A stretch of DNA of 57,133 nucleotides, taken from the NCBI RefSeq assembly GCF_041261205.1, contig NZ_JBGCCH010000047.1, forward strand, positions 1 through 57,133. The letters run 5' to 3'. Shown piece after piece: positions 8,620-17,063 of this stretch. Every line of letters begins with the position of its first letter. Position 1 is the first letter of the stretch. Origin of the DNA: Catenulispora sp. MAP5-51. GTDB lineage: Bacteria; Actinomycetota; Actinomycetes; Streptomycetales; Catenulisporaceae. The position numbers and the translations under genes were made by a program. The notes beneath the pieces are model-generated. The model was not told the origin of the DNA and did no database searches. It saw only the letters and a list, made by a program, of their open reading frames with translations.

Positions 8620-8729
8620 AGCTCACACCTCCTCGCTGCAAACCCCGGGCTGGAAGGCTAGCCGTCGATCGCGGGGTCCGCAGCTTGAAGGGTGCGTGTG
8701 GGGGACGGGCTGCGCCGTCGAACAGGTCG

Positions 8730-10169
8730 TCAGTGACGCCGGTGCTTCAGTCGCCGTGCACGCAGGATGAACAGCGTTCCGAGCCCGATCACGCCGGTGG
8801 CGGCCAGGACGGGGAACAAGATGTTCGCGCCGGTGTGGGCCAAAGGCTTGCCCGCGGCGGCCGCCGAAACCGGGGGCTCCGATGCGGTGTGTGACGGGCT
8901 GGAGGTCACGCCAAGGTCGTCCGTGCCGTCACCGCTGCTGCTCGAGCGGGGGCTCGAATGCGGGGTAGCGGAAGGCTTGGACGTGGTGTGGGTGCTGTGG
9001 CTGGGAGAGGGAGTGTGAGTCGCGCTGTGGCTCGGGCTGGGGCTGGTGGGCGCGGTGCTCGTCGCGGTCGAGGGGTCGTTGAGCTCGAGGTGGACGTCGA
9101 CGCCGTCGCCGGTCATGGCACTGTAGGTGATCGCGATGTGGTCGGCCAGGTCGGTGATCGGCGTGGTGCCGGTGAAGGATCCGACCATCTTGTTCTTGTC
9201 CTCGGTGGTGTTGCGAAGCTCGGTGGCGCCTGTGTAGTGGCCGCCGTCGATGCGGAAGACGAAGACGCCCGGGTTCTCGACGTCGGTGTCCACGCTGTTC
9301 GCGATCGGGGCGCGGTATTCGATGACGAGCCGGTCGCCGGCGGTGCCCAGCGGCATGTCGATCGCGCGGGTGCCGGCGGCGGACGTGGCGGCGTGCAGCG
9401 GAGTGAGGTGGACCGTCGCAGTGGCCTTGGGCGTGGCGATCTCGGTGGGCGGCAGCCATTTCATGGCTATGAGTTCAGGGGCCGACAGTCCCTTGTGGTC
9501 GCCGCCGCCGCCCATCGGGGTGACGTGGCTGTTGCCGTCGTTCGCGCATCCGGTGAACTTCCCCAGCGGGCACAGTTGGCGCATCTCGTGGTCGTAGCCC
9601 AGATTGTGGCCGAACTCGTGGACGGCGGCGGTGGTCTCGCCACCGCTGACTGCTCCCTCCTGGAACCAGGTGACGGAGCCGCCGACCTGACCGAGTCCCC
9701 ACCAGCTGCACGCGCCGGTGCCGGGTATGACGATCGACAGGTGGTCATAGCTCAGGCCGGCCGGCAGGTTCTGGCGCGCCAGATCGGCGATCTTGCCGGT
9801 GTCGCAGCTGGAACTGGGCACGTCGATGGTGAAGGGCCCGAACACACCATCGCCCTGCGCCGGTACGACGCTCACCCGACCGCCGGAGTTGGCGGCGTAG
9901 TACGCGGCCACGGAGTCGGGAGCCTTGAACAACTGCTGCACCGCGTCGGCGTGCGAGGTCGCGGCGTTCGACAAGGTTTTGTCGCTGAAGTTCACCAGGA
10001 CCACCACGTGGTGGTCGACAATGCTCAACGGCCCCGAGTCGGCCGAGGCGGGGACGGCGAGCGGGACCGCCGTCAGTACCACCGCGGCGATGGCCGCACC
10101 CAAGGCGATGAGTCGGCGACGGGGCGGCCGGCGTGTCGTCGCTACCGCTTGAAGATCGTTGCTTGTCAT
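8730..10169 (-). CDS. Secreted wall-anchored metzincin zinc protease (gametolysin/M11-like)
   Basis: 479 residues. The signal peptide covers ~1-43 (RRRLIALGAAIAAVVLTAVP). The protease domain has the metzincin motif HEFGHNLGYDH (zinc ligands H184, H188, H194; catalytic E185), with a downstream VTPMGGGG segment in the Met-turn position, as in gametolysin-type enzymes. A beta-rich domain follows, then a Ser/Thr/Pro linker (~390-440). The C-terminus is an LAxTG-type sorting signal: LAHTG, a hydrophobic helix, then RARRLKHRRH, as used by actinomycete class E sortases. ATG 10169 is preceded by AGGAA. An upstream in-frame extension to 10325 lacks support. Confidence 0.9.
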   Translation of the reverse strand: MTSNDLQAVATTRRPPRRRLIALGAAIAAVVLTAVPLAVPASADSGPLSIVDHHVVVLVNFSDKTLSNAATSHADAVQQLFKAPDSVAAYYAANSGGRVSVVPAQGDGVFGPFTIDVPSSSCDTGKIADLARQNLPAGLSYDHLSIVIPGTGACSWWGLGQVGGSVTWFQEGAVSGGETTAAVHEFGHNLGYDHEMRQLCPLGKFTGCANDGNSHVTPMGGGGDHKGLSAPELIAMKWLPPTEIATPKATATVHLTPLHAATSAAGTRAIDMPLGTAGDRLVIEYRAPIANSVDTDVENPGVFVFRIDGGHYTGATELRNTTEDKNKMVGSFTGTTPITDLADHIAITYSAMTGDGVDVHLELNDPSTATSTAPTSPSPSHSATHTPSPSHSTHTTSKPSATPHSSPRSSSSGDGTDDLGVTSSPSHTASEPPVSAAAAGKPLAHTGANILFPVLAATGVIGLGTLFILRARRLKHRRH

Positions 10170-10394
10170 GTACTTTCCTAGCTTTTCGGGGCACCGCGCT
10201 GCGGGCCCGCTTCCTTGCCTCTGCGCTAGGAGATGTTCAGCCGCCCCCGGTATTACAGAAAACACGCGACCAATCCGACCGACTTTCCCGGAGTGATGAC
10301 GTCGCTTCCATGCGGGATCAGGCATCTGACTACTGGCCCACCCCGGACTCGGCGAGGGCGGGTCAAGATCATCACTGTCAGGCGGGTGCTAAGG

Positions 10395-10436
10395 CCGGGT
10401 GGCCTGCGACGCTGTTATGCGTCGCAGGCCACCCGG
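10395..10436 (-). terminator. Strong hairpin after the large secreted enzyme gene
   Basis: Perfect 18-bp stem (CCGGGTGGCCTGCGACGC, 10395-10412; complement 10419-10436) with a TGTTAT loop. It lies about 30 bp beyond the stop of the leftward operon that starts at 18371. GC-rich hairpins without a U-tract are usual terminators in actinomycetes. Confidence 0.8.
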
Positions 10437-10466
10437 TGGTAAGCCAATCCGGTGGAGCCTGTCGGC

Positions 10467-13400
10467 TTAGCTGATGACTTGGAACTCGTACAGCGAGTAT
10501 CCCCACTGTGTTCCGCGGGCTGTGCCGTACATCCGGACGTAGCGGCCGGTGCCGGTGAAGCCGGTCAGCGTTTCGGTTCCTCCGGTGCCGCCGGTGCGGG
10601 TGTAGACGGTCGTCCAGTTGGTGGCGTCGTTGGAGGTCTGGATCTGGTAGTCCTTGCCGTAGGCGGCCTCCCAGGAGAGCACCAGCTTGGTGAACGTCTG
10701 CGGCGTGCCGAGGTCGACCTGCAGCCACTGCGGGTCGCTGAACTGGCTGGACCACCGGGTGGAGGAGTTGCCGTCCACGGCGTTGGACGCCGGGTAGGAC
10801 GAGTTCTCAGTGCTGGACGCCGTCGCCGGTTTGCCCTGGGACAGGTTCGTGCCGTTCAGGGTTCCGGCGGTCAGCGCGAAGGTATGGATCTTCGAGTTGG
10901 CCGGCAGGGTGACGGTCGCAATGGTCTTCGTCGGGTCGATGGTGATCTGGTTGGTGAACAGTCGGAAGGTGCGGGTGGTGTCTCCGTATCCGGACTGGAG
11001 ATCCCGGCCCTGTGTGGAGATAGCGAGCGTGGAGCCGAACTCGGTCGGGCTGGAGTCGGCCCAGTTCGGGAAGCCGATGGTGCCGGTCGTGGTGGTGCCG
11101 TCGGTGTAGGTGACGGTGACGTTGTCGGTGACGTCGCCGGCTTCGGAGCCGAGGAAGAACAGGGTGCTGCCGCCGTGTCCGCCGCCCTGGATCACGGCCG
11201 GGCTGCCGGCCACGTTGTCAGGGCTGCCCGCGGCCACGTTGGGCCACAGCAAGGCGCTTCCCGCCCTGGGAATCATGCTGCCGGGGGTGATGCCGGCGGC
11301 GCTGAGCTGTTCGGCGGAGAAGCTGTTGCCTTGGCCGTCGAAGTTCCCTGGCGTGACGTTGGACTGCGAGGTGATGCCGACGTTGTTGAACGCTGACGTC
11401 AGATCCAGCGTTCCGGCAGTCGGCGTACTACCGGCTCCGATGGTGAAGGTCTGCTGGGCGTTGGCGGTTCCGGGCGCTCCGGTTCCGGTGATGGTGAACG
11501 TGGATGGCGTGCCGGTGGTCGGGATGCCGGTGATGCCGCCGGTGTCGGCGTTGAGCGTCAGACCTGCTGGCAGGGCGCCGGCGGTGACGGCGTAGTGGAT
11601 GATCGACGGGACGTTGGCGACGGCTCGTGCCTCGTAGAGGCTGCCGGCGGTCATGCCCGGCAGTGCGGTGTTCGGGAAGGCGGGAGTAGGCGCGGTGACC
11701 GTCTGGGGCGAGCCGATGTTGGCACCTGAAGCGTCGAGTTGCTGCAGGGACCAGCTCTGGCCGGCCGTGATGACGGACAGGTGCCAGTGCGTGGACTGGT
11801 CGCGGAACGCCGCCTGCTGCGCCGGGGTGAACGCGCCGAGGTTACGCGCGGTGTCCCACTGCTTGATGGCGTTCAGCAGTGTGGCGGTGTTGGAGCCGTT
11901 GGCCAGGCTGGATATCGAGGTGCGGAAGCCGGATCCGGCGTTGAAGCTCGCGGCGCGGGCCAGGGTGTCCTCCAGGGACGACAGGCTGCCGTTGCCGTCC
12001 AGGCCGATCCAGCCCAGCATTCCGGGCAGGTAGTTGGCCTGGTAGTAGGCGTTGTGGATGTAGAGCTGGTTCATGCTGGTGGAGCCGACCTCGCCCCAGC
12101 TGGCACGAGAGATGCCGTCCCAGATGTTCGAGCCCTCACGGCTGGTCTCGGAGATGAAACCGTCCGGGCTGTTCTGCTGCCGGAACGTGCCGTTGACGAG
12201 GCTGGCGAGTCCGTATGCGCCCCAGCCGGACTGCGAGGCCGATTCCAGTCCGTCGAACGACATGCCGTCGACGCCGGTGGTGTTCCAGATGGTGGCGAAC
12301 CTGGTGGCGACGGCGTTGATGATGTTCAGCCCGCCGATCCCGCCGCCGTAGGCGTTCTGGGGGATCCGGGTGACGGTGGCGCCGGCGGGGTGGGAGGTCG
12401 CCGCGGTGCTCCAGCTTCCCCGGCCCAGGCCGCTGACCTGGCATCCGCCGCTGATCGGAGTGACCGTTGCGTAGCTGACGACCTCGCTGTCGAGCTTCAT
12501 CAGGTGTCCCTGGATACTCGAGGCCAACGGTGCGCAGCTTGCCAGGTAGACGGTGGTGTCGCCGGCGGCGATGCTCTGGGTCGCGGTGGTGGCCGTGCCG
12601 AGGGTCAGGTCGGGGCTCATCGAGGGCGCGGCGTAGGGGTCGCTGTAGCTGACGAAGTCCGACAGGGTGTGGGTGCCCACCTGCATGCCGTCGGCCTTGG
12701 CTTGGTTCACCAGCGCTGTCGCGGCGGTGTCGGTGCCGCCGAAACTGCCGTCGAACTGATAGTGACCGTCGGTCTGCCAGGGGCCGTCGGTGCTGCCGAG
12801 GGCGTAGACCATGTTCATCCCGCCGGCCTTCGCCAGACTGGCGGCCTGATCCACATCGCCGGTGTTCAGGTCGTTGATCACCAGGATCGACTGGGACGTC
12901 GCCTGGGCTGCCTTCTGCCATTGTCCGTTGATCGTGGGGTAGGGCAGGCCCTGGTCTTTGGCGATGTTCGACAGTTCGGTCAGCGCCATGTCCGGTGTGG
13001 TGCCGTACAGAGCGATCTTCGAGCCGACGACGCTGCCCTGACCGTTCGGCAGCGGCCCGACCGGGATCGGGTAGGCGGCGTTACCGTCGGCGTCGGTCAT
13101 GCGGTTGCGCTGCTTGGTGTAGTCGAAGGTGAAGGCACGCAGCAGCGTGCCCCACGACGTGCTCGCGCCGACGCTCCACTCCTCCAGTGGAGCCACCTGA
13201 ACGTTGGAGGGGTTGGCAGCGACCTGGTTCTCCCAGCCGATGCCGGTGTTCACCTCCTCGCGGGGCCAGCCGCCCTCGGTGCGGTCGGTCAGCGGCTTCA
13301 TCCCGATGGCGAAGTTGTTGTCGCGGACGATGCCGACGCTCTCGCCGAGGGTCTGGGTGATGTCCGTGGGCAGTGGCCCCCACAGCAGGGTCTGCAGGTC

Positions 13401-13820
13401 GCCGCCGTTGGGGGCGGTGGCCTTGGTGACGGTGAGCGTCGAGTAGGTGGTCATGTCCTGGACCGCGACATCGACCTCGAACCCGCCGGAACCGGTGAAC
13501 ACCAGCGTGTTGCCGCTGAGCGTCAACGTCGAGGGCATCACCTGCTGCCCGCCGACCATCAGACTGACCAGCGGAGCGGTGCCGTGCCCGGTCGCCAGAT
13601 AGTTCACGCCGGTTCGCACGTCGGCCAGACTGGTGACCTGTCCGGTGCCGTCCATCCCGATACGCAGATATCCGGCACCGACGACGACCCCGCCGGAGCC
13701 GTCCGATCCGACCGAGCCTGAGGCGCTCGCGACGTTCATTCCCGCCAGGCCGGCTGTTGCCAGGCTGATGGCCGCGACTGCGACCACCAACCGTCTTCTG
13801 ATTCTTGGTACTGGACTCAC
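10467..13820 (-). CDS. Large secreted multidomain protein, probable glycoside hydrolase with C-terminal F5/8 type C domain
   Basis: 1117 residues. After a signal peptide (RLVVAVAAISLATAGLAG) comes an N-terminal beta-sandwich (~40-270). A probable TIM-barrel catalytic region follows (~290-700), with SQSILVINDLNTGD, ADGMQVGTHTLSDFVSYSD and the barrel-strand motif TGVDGMSFDGLES, whose acidic residues are catalytic candidates. Then come a putative-Ig module (GALPAGLTLNADTGGITGIP), a beta-domain of the kind found beside alpha-mannosidase and fucosidase catalytic domains, and a C-terminal F5/8 type C/CBM32 module (NLSQGKPATASS...AVDGNSSTRW...). The GH family could not be named. The start is GTG 13820 with AAGGAAG upstream. 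It is the last gene of the importer/GH29 operon. Confidence 0.85.
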   Translation of the reverse strand: MSPVPRIRRRLVVAVAAISLATAGLAGMNVASASGSVGSDGSGGVVVGAGYLRIGMDGTGQVTSLADVRTGVNYLATGHGTAPLVSLMVGGQQVMPSTLTLSGNTLVFTGSGGFEVDVAVQDMTTYSTLTVTKATAPNGGDLQTLLWGPLPTDITQTLGESVGIVRDNNFAIGMKPLTDRTEGGWPREEVNTGIGWENQVAANPSNVQVAPLEEWSVGASTSWGTLLRAFTFDYTKQRNRMTDADGNAAYPIPVGPLPNGQGSVVGSKIALYGTTPDMALTELSNIAKDQGLPYPTINGQWQKAAQATSQSILVINDLNTGDVDQAASLAKAGGMNMVYALGSTDGPWQTDGHYQFDGSFGGTDTAATALVNQAKADGMQVGTHTLSDFVSYSDPYAAPSMSPDLTLGTATTATQSIAAGDTTVYLASCAPLASSIQGHLMKLDSEVVSYATVTPISGGCQVSGLGRGSWSTAATSHPAGATVTRIPQNAYGGGIGGLNIINAVATRFATIWNTTGVDGMSFDGLESASQSGWGAYGLASLVNGTFRQQNSPDGFISETSREGSNIWDGISRASWGEVGSTSMNQLYIHNAYYQANYLPGMLGWIGLDGNGSLSSLEDTLARAASFNAGSGFRTSISSLANGSNTATLLNAIKQWDTARNLGAFTPAQQAAFRDQSTHWHLSVITAGQSWSLQQLDASGANIGSPQTVTAPTPAFPNTALPGMTAGSLYEARAVANVPSIIHYAVTAGALPAGLTLNADTGGITGIPTTGTPSTFTITGTGAPGTANAQQTFTIGAGSTPTAGTLDLTSAFNNVGITSQSNVTPGNFDGQGNSFSAEQLSAAGITPGSMIPRAGSALLWPNVAAGSPDNVAGSPAVIQGGGHGGSTLFFLGSEAGDVTDNVTVTYTDGTTTTGTIGFPNWADSSPTEFGSTLAISTQGRDLQSGYGDTTRTFRLFTNQITIDPTKTIATVTLPANSKIHTFALTAGTLNGTNLSQGKPATASSTENSSYPASNAVDGNSSTRWSSQFSDPQWLQVDLGTPQTFTKLVLSWEAAYGKDYQIQTSNDATNWTTVYTRTGGTGGTETLTGFTGTGRYVRMYGTARGTQWGYSLYEFQVIS

Positions 13821-13914
13821 GAGGCTACTTCCTTTCTTCTATGGGGCTGTGACCTTTCAGACGGTGTAGTTCAGTGGTGCGCCTGATGAGCTGGTCGTCA
13901 CTGGGGCGACGTAG

Positions 13915-15072
13915 TCAGCTCGGGGTGCTCGGGTGGATTCGGTTGAGCATGATGATCGTGTCGAGGGGGTGCCGGTCAGGTTCGGGGACGTCGATGATCA
14001 GGTGGCCGTCGCCTCGGGTGACGGTGGCAGTGCCTCCGGTCAGGACCGCGGCCTTGCCGTCCCAGGCCGGATCGGCCGGGACGCGCAGCGGACTGTCGGG
14101 CCAGTTCAGGACGTGTACGTACAGGGCGCCGGCGTTCTGGGTCACTCCGCCCCAGTCGGCTCCGCGGACTTGGTAGCCGCGAGTGCCGCGCACGGTGAAG
14201 CCGTAGCGGCCCAGCCAGGAGCCGATCTCGGCCAACCGAGTACGCTGGCGCTCCTCGATCACGCCGTCGGCGTCCGGTCCCACATTGAGCAGCAGGTTCC
14301 CGTCGCCGACCGCGGTGGTCACCAGCGCGTGCACGCATTCGCGCAGCGACATCATCGCCGCGCCGGGTCGGTGGCCCCACTGGTCGCCGACCAGGGTGAC
14401 GCAGCTTTCCCAGGGCCGGCCGTCCTGGAAGCCGCCGATGCGCTGCTCGGGCGTGTCGAAGTCACCCCACAGCTCGGCGGGGCCGGCGTTGTACTCGGCC
14501 AGCATCGCCAGCCTGTTGTTGATGAGGATGTCCGGCTGGAGTTCGCGCACCGTGGCAATGGTGCCCGCGACATCCCAGTCGTCCAGCAGGCCGCTCTGCC
14601 CGTAGGAGTCGAACCACAGCACATCGACGTTGCCGTACCGGGTGAGCAGTTCGCGCAGCTGGGCGTTCATGTAGTGCTGGTATTCGGTGTTGCCGTCGTG
14701 CAGGTAAGCGGGGTGGTGCCAGTCGCGCTGAGAGTAGTAGATGCCCAGCCGCATCCCCGACCGGTGGCAGGCTTCTGCGACCTCGGCGACGATGTCCCGG
14801 CCGAAGGGGCTGTCCTTCGATGTGATCTTGTAGTCGGTCTCGTCGGTGTCCCAGAGGCAGAAACCGTCGTGGTGCTTGGCGGTGAGCATCAGGTACCCGG
14901 CCCCTGCGGCGGCTGCCACGTCCACCCACTGCTGGGCGTCGAAACCGGTCCGATCGAACTCGCGGTAGAGATCGTCGTGTACGCCGAAGTGCACGAACAT
15001 CCCGAACCGCGCGCGCTGCCACCACCGCATCGCGGCCGGCTCGGCGCGCCACGGCAACTTCTCGGCGGTCAT
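13915..15072 (-). CDS. Cytoplasmic alpha-L-fucosidase, GH29
   Basis: 385 residues, no signal peptide. The N-terminal GH29 pattern is WWQRARFGMFVHFG...; AKHHDGFCLWDT is the conserved substrate-binding segment, and the nucleophile is D155 in VDVLWFDSYGQ. NLLLNVGPDADG ends the catalytic barrel as in typical GH29. It hydrolyses terminal alpha-L-fucose and probably acts on fuco-oligosaccharides imported by the adjacent ABC system. The start ATG (15072) overlaps the stop of the preceding permease gene (ATGA), showing operon membership and translational coupling. The family assignment is firm; the exact linkage specificity is unknown. Confidence 0.93.
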   Translation of the reverse strand: MTAEKLPWRAEPAAMRWWQRARFGMFVHFGVHDDLYREFDRTGFDAQQWVDVAAAAGAGYLMLTAKHHDGFCLWDTDETDYKITSKDSPFGRDIVAEVAEACHRSGMRLGIYYSQRDWHHPAYLHDGNTEYQHYMNAQLRELLTRYGNVDVLWFDSYGQSGLLDDWDVAGTIATVRELQPDILINNRLAMLAEYNAGPAELWGDFDTPEQRIGGFQDGRPWESCVTLVGDQWGHRPGAAMMSLRECVHALVTTAVGDGNLLLNVGPDADGVIEERQRTRLAEIGSWLGRYGFTVRGTRGYQVRGADWGGVTQNAGALYVHVLNWPDSPLRVPADPAWDGKAAVLTGGTATVTRGDGHLIIDVPEPDRHPLDTIIMLNRIHPSTPS

Positions 15073-15899
15073 CCCTTGGTCGCCCCGCCGGTCAGGCCCT
15101 TGACGAAGTGTTTCTGGAAGGCCAGGTAGAAGATGAGGATCGGCAGAGTGGACAGGAACATCAGGGCGAACACGGCGCCGAAGTCGGACTGGTGTTCGCC
15201 GATGGCGCGGTAGATGCCGACGGTGACGGTGGTGCCGCTGGCGGGACCGAGGATGATCAGGGGATTGAGGAAGTCGTTCCAGATCCACACCCCCAGGAAG
15301 ATCATGACAGAGGCGGAGGCCGGCCGCAGCAGCGGGAACACCACCGTCCAGAAGGTGCGGAACTTGCTGGTGCCGTCCAGGGCGGCTGCTTCCTCCAGCT
15401 CGATCGGGATCGACTTGACGAAGCCCATGAACACGAACACCCCGAACGGGACGTAGTAGCCGAGGTCGGCCAGGACCAGGCCGGGGATCGAGGTCATCAG
15501 CCCGAGGGAGTTCAGCACCTCGGTAACCGGCTGCAGGATCACCGCGGGCGGGATCATCAGGCCGGACAGCAGCACCGCCAGTGCGATCTTCGGCCACACG
15601 CCTTTGGCCCGGGCCAGGTAGTGGCCGAGCATCGCCGAGATCACCGTCAGTAGCGTGATGCAGATCGCGGTGACCTCGATGCTGTTGACCAGGCCGTACC
15701 AGAACAGGTGGTCCGGACGCGTCAGCACCGTCTTGATCGAGGCGAGGGTGGGCGGGATCGGCGGGCCGGCAGGGTGTGCGGTGATGTCGCCGCCGGGCTT
15801 GAACACGTTGGTCAGCACCAGATACAGCGGCAGGAAGAACGCCACCGTCACCAGCAGCGCCGCCAGCGGCCGGAACCAGGTGGTCTTCGTCGCGTTCAC
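15069..15899 (-). CDS. ABC sugar transporter permease (MalG/CUT1 type)
   Basis: 276 residues with about six membrane helices, starting LAALLVTVAFFLPLYLVLTNVF. The cytoplasmic EAA loop is ELEEAAALDGTSKFRTFWTV (~180-200), followed by PLLRPA, diagnostic for binding-protein-dependent permeases of the carbohydrate uptake type 1 family. The GTG start at 15899 overlaps the previous permease stop (GTGA). No ATPase gene is present nearby, so a shared MsiK-like ATPase elsewhere in the genome is expected, as is common in actinomycetes. Confidence 0.93.
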   Translation of the reverse strand: MNATKTTWFRPLAALLVTVAFFLPLYLVLTNVFKPGGDITAHPAGPPIPPTLASIKTVLTRPDHLFWYGLVNSIEVTAICITLLTVISAMLGHYLARAKGVWPKIALAVLLSGLMIPPAVILQPVTEVLNSLGLMTSIPGLVLADLGYYVPFGVFVFMGFVKSIPIELEEAAALDGTSKFRTFWTVVFPLLRPASASVMIFLGVWIWNDFLNPLIILGPASGTTVTVGIYRAIGEHQSDFGAVFALMFLSTLPILIFYLAFQKHFVKGLTGGATKG

Positions 15900-16858
15900 A
15901 GCGTGATCTCCCGTCGCTGCAGGAACCGGAGGGTGACCACGGACACCGAGGCGATGATGACCAGCATCACCACGGCCATCGCCGCGCCGTAGCCGATGTG
16001 GTTGCCCGTGAACGTCGTCTGCACCACGTCGAACGCGATCGTGGAGGTGGTGCCGTTGCCGGGTCCGCCGTTGGTCATGACCTGGATCTGGTCGTAGACC
16101 TTGAACCCGGAGATCAGCAGCATGACCGTGTTGATGGTCAGGGCCGGGGCCAGCATCGGCCAGGTGACGTTCCGGAACCGGGCCGCCTTGCCGGCGCCGT
16201 CGAGCTCGGCGGCTTCCATGAGTTCGGCCGGCACGCCCTGTAGCCCCGCCAGGTACACCACGACGCAGAAGCCGAGGATCTGCCAGGTCAGGATGAACGC
16301 CACCGAGTACAAGGCGATGTTCGGATCCGACAGCCAGCCCGGCGGGTGCTGAACTCCCAGGCTACGCAGCATCGTGTCCAGCAGTCCGTCGTCGGACAGG
16401 ATCGCCCGCCAGATCACCGAGACCACGACACCGGACAGGATCACCGGGGTGAAGAAAACCGCGCGCATAGCGTTGAACAGCTTGCCGCGCCGGTCCAGGA
16501 GCATCGCGATCGCCAGCCCGGCGACATTCGCCACCACCGTGATGATCACCGTGAGGATGATCGTGTTCTTCAACGCCTGGGTGAAATCGGAGTCGGAGAG
16601 CAGGTTGCTGTAGTTGCGCAACCCCACCCACTGGCCCGGGTTGTTGATCAGGCTGCGGTTGGTGAAGCTGGTGCGGACCGACATGCCGATGGGTAGCAGC
16701 ACGAACAGCAGGTAGGCGACCAGGCCGGGAGCTGCGAAGGCCAGGAAGTGCAGGACCTTGGGACGCCATCCCGATCGGCGACGGGACACCGGCCGACTCC
16801 GTTGGCCGGTGGTCTGACCGCCTGGCGGCGGTGCGAGCGCAGTGGACATCAGATGCAT
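15896..16858 (-). CDS. ABC sugar transporter permease (MalF/CUT1 type)
   Basis: 320 residues, about six membrane helices (first: LHFLAFAAPGLVAYLLFVLL). The EAA loop is AELMEAAELDGAGKAARFRN. NTVMLLISGFKVYDQIQVMTNGGPGNGT is the family's usual periplasmic-side segment. It pairs with the MalG-type permease whose gene it overlaps by 4 bp. ATG 16858 has GGGAG eight bases upstream; ATG 16849 is an alternative with GGGGA. It is separated from the binding-protein gene by a 205-bp gap carrying a strong hairpin. Confidence 0.93.
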   Translation of the reverse strand: MHLMSTALAPPPGGQTTGQRSRPVSRRRSGWRPKVLHFLAFAAPGLVAYLLFVLLPIGMSVRTSFTNRSLINNPGQWVGLRNYSNLLSDSDFTQALKNTIILTVIITVVANVAGLAIAMLLDRRGKLFNAMRAVFFTPVILSGVVVSVIWRAILSDDGLLDTMLRSLGVQHPPGWLSDPNIALYSVAFILTWQILGFCVVVYLAGLQGVPAELMEAAELDGAGKAARFRNVTWPMLAPALTINTVMLLISGFKVYDQIQVMTNGGPGNGTTSTIAFDVVQTTFTGNHIGYGAAMAVVMLVIIASVSVVTLRFLQRREITL

Positions 16859-16972
16859 CCCCGCGACTCCCGCGACCCCGGTCCGGGCGGACCGCCGATC
16901 GCGGGATGCCTGGGGCCCCTTTCTCGTGACGAAGACTCGGGCTGAACCGGCTGGGTCGGGTGGTCGGTACGG

Positions 16973-17007
16973 CCGGCGGGAGCGGTGACGCAGACCGCTC
17001 CCGCCGG
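16973..17007 (-). terminator. Intra-operon hairpin between binding-protein and permease genes
   Basis: Perfect 14-bp stem CCGGCGGGAGCGGT (16973-16986) with its complement at 16994-17007 and a 7-nt loop. It lies just after the binding-protein stop (17064) and before the permease start (16858). Such elements usually stop part of the transcription or protect the 3' end, giving more binding protein than permease. No U-tract follows on the minus strand. Confidence 0.7.
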
Positions 17008-17063
17008 TCCCCTCATCCCTCCGCTCCCAGCGCGGAGGTCTCGGTGGGAATATCCCCGGGGGT

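Noticed and set aside
11739-13721. Plus-strand frame of 660 codons antisense to the large secreted enzyme
   Set aside because: Antisense shadow with shadow-type composition. The minus-strand frame has a signal peptide and recognisable modules.
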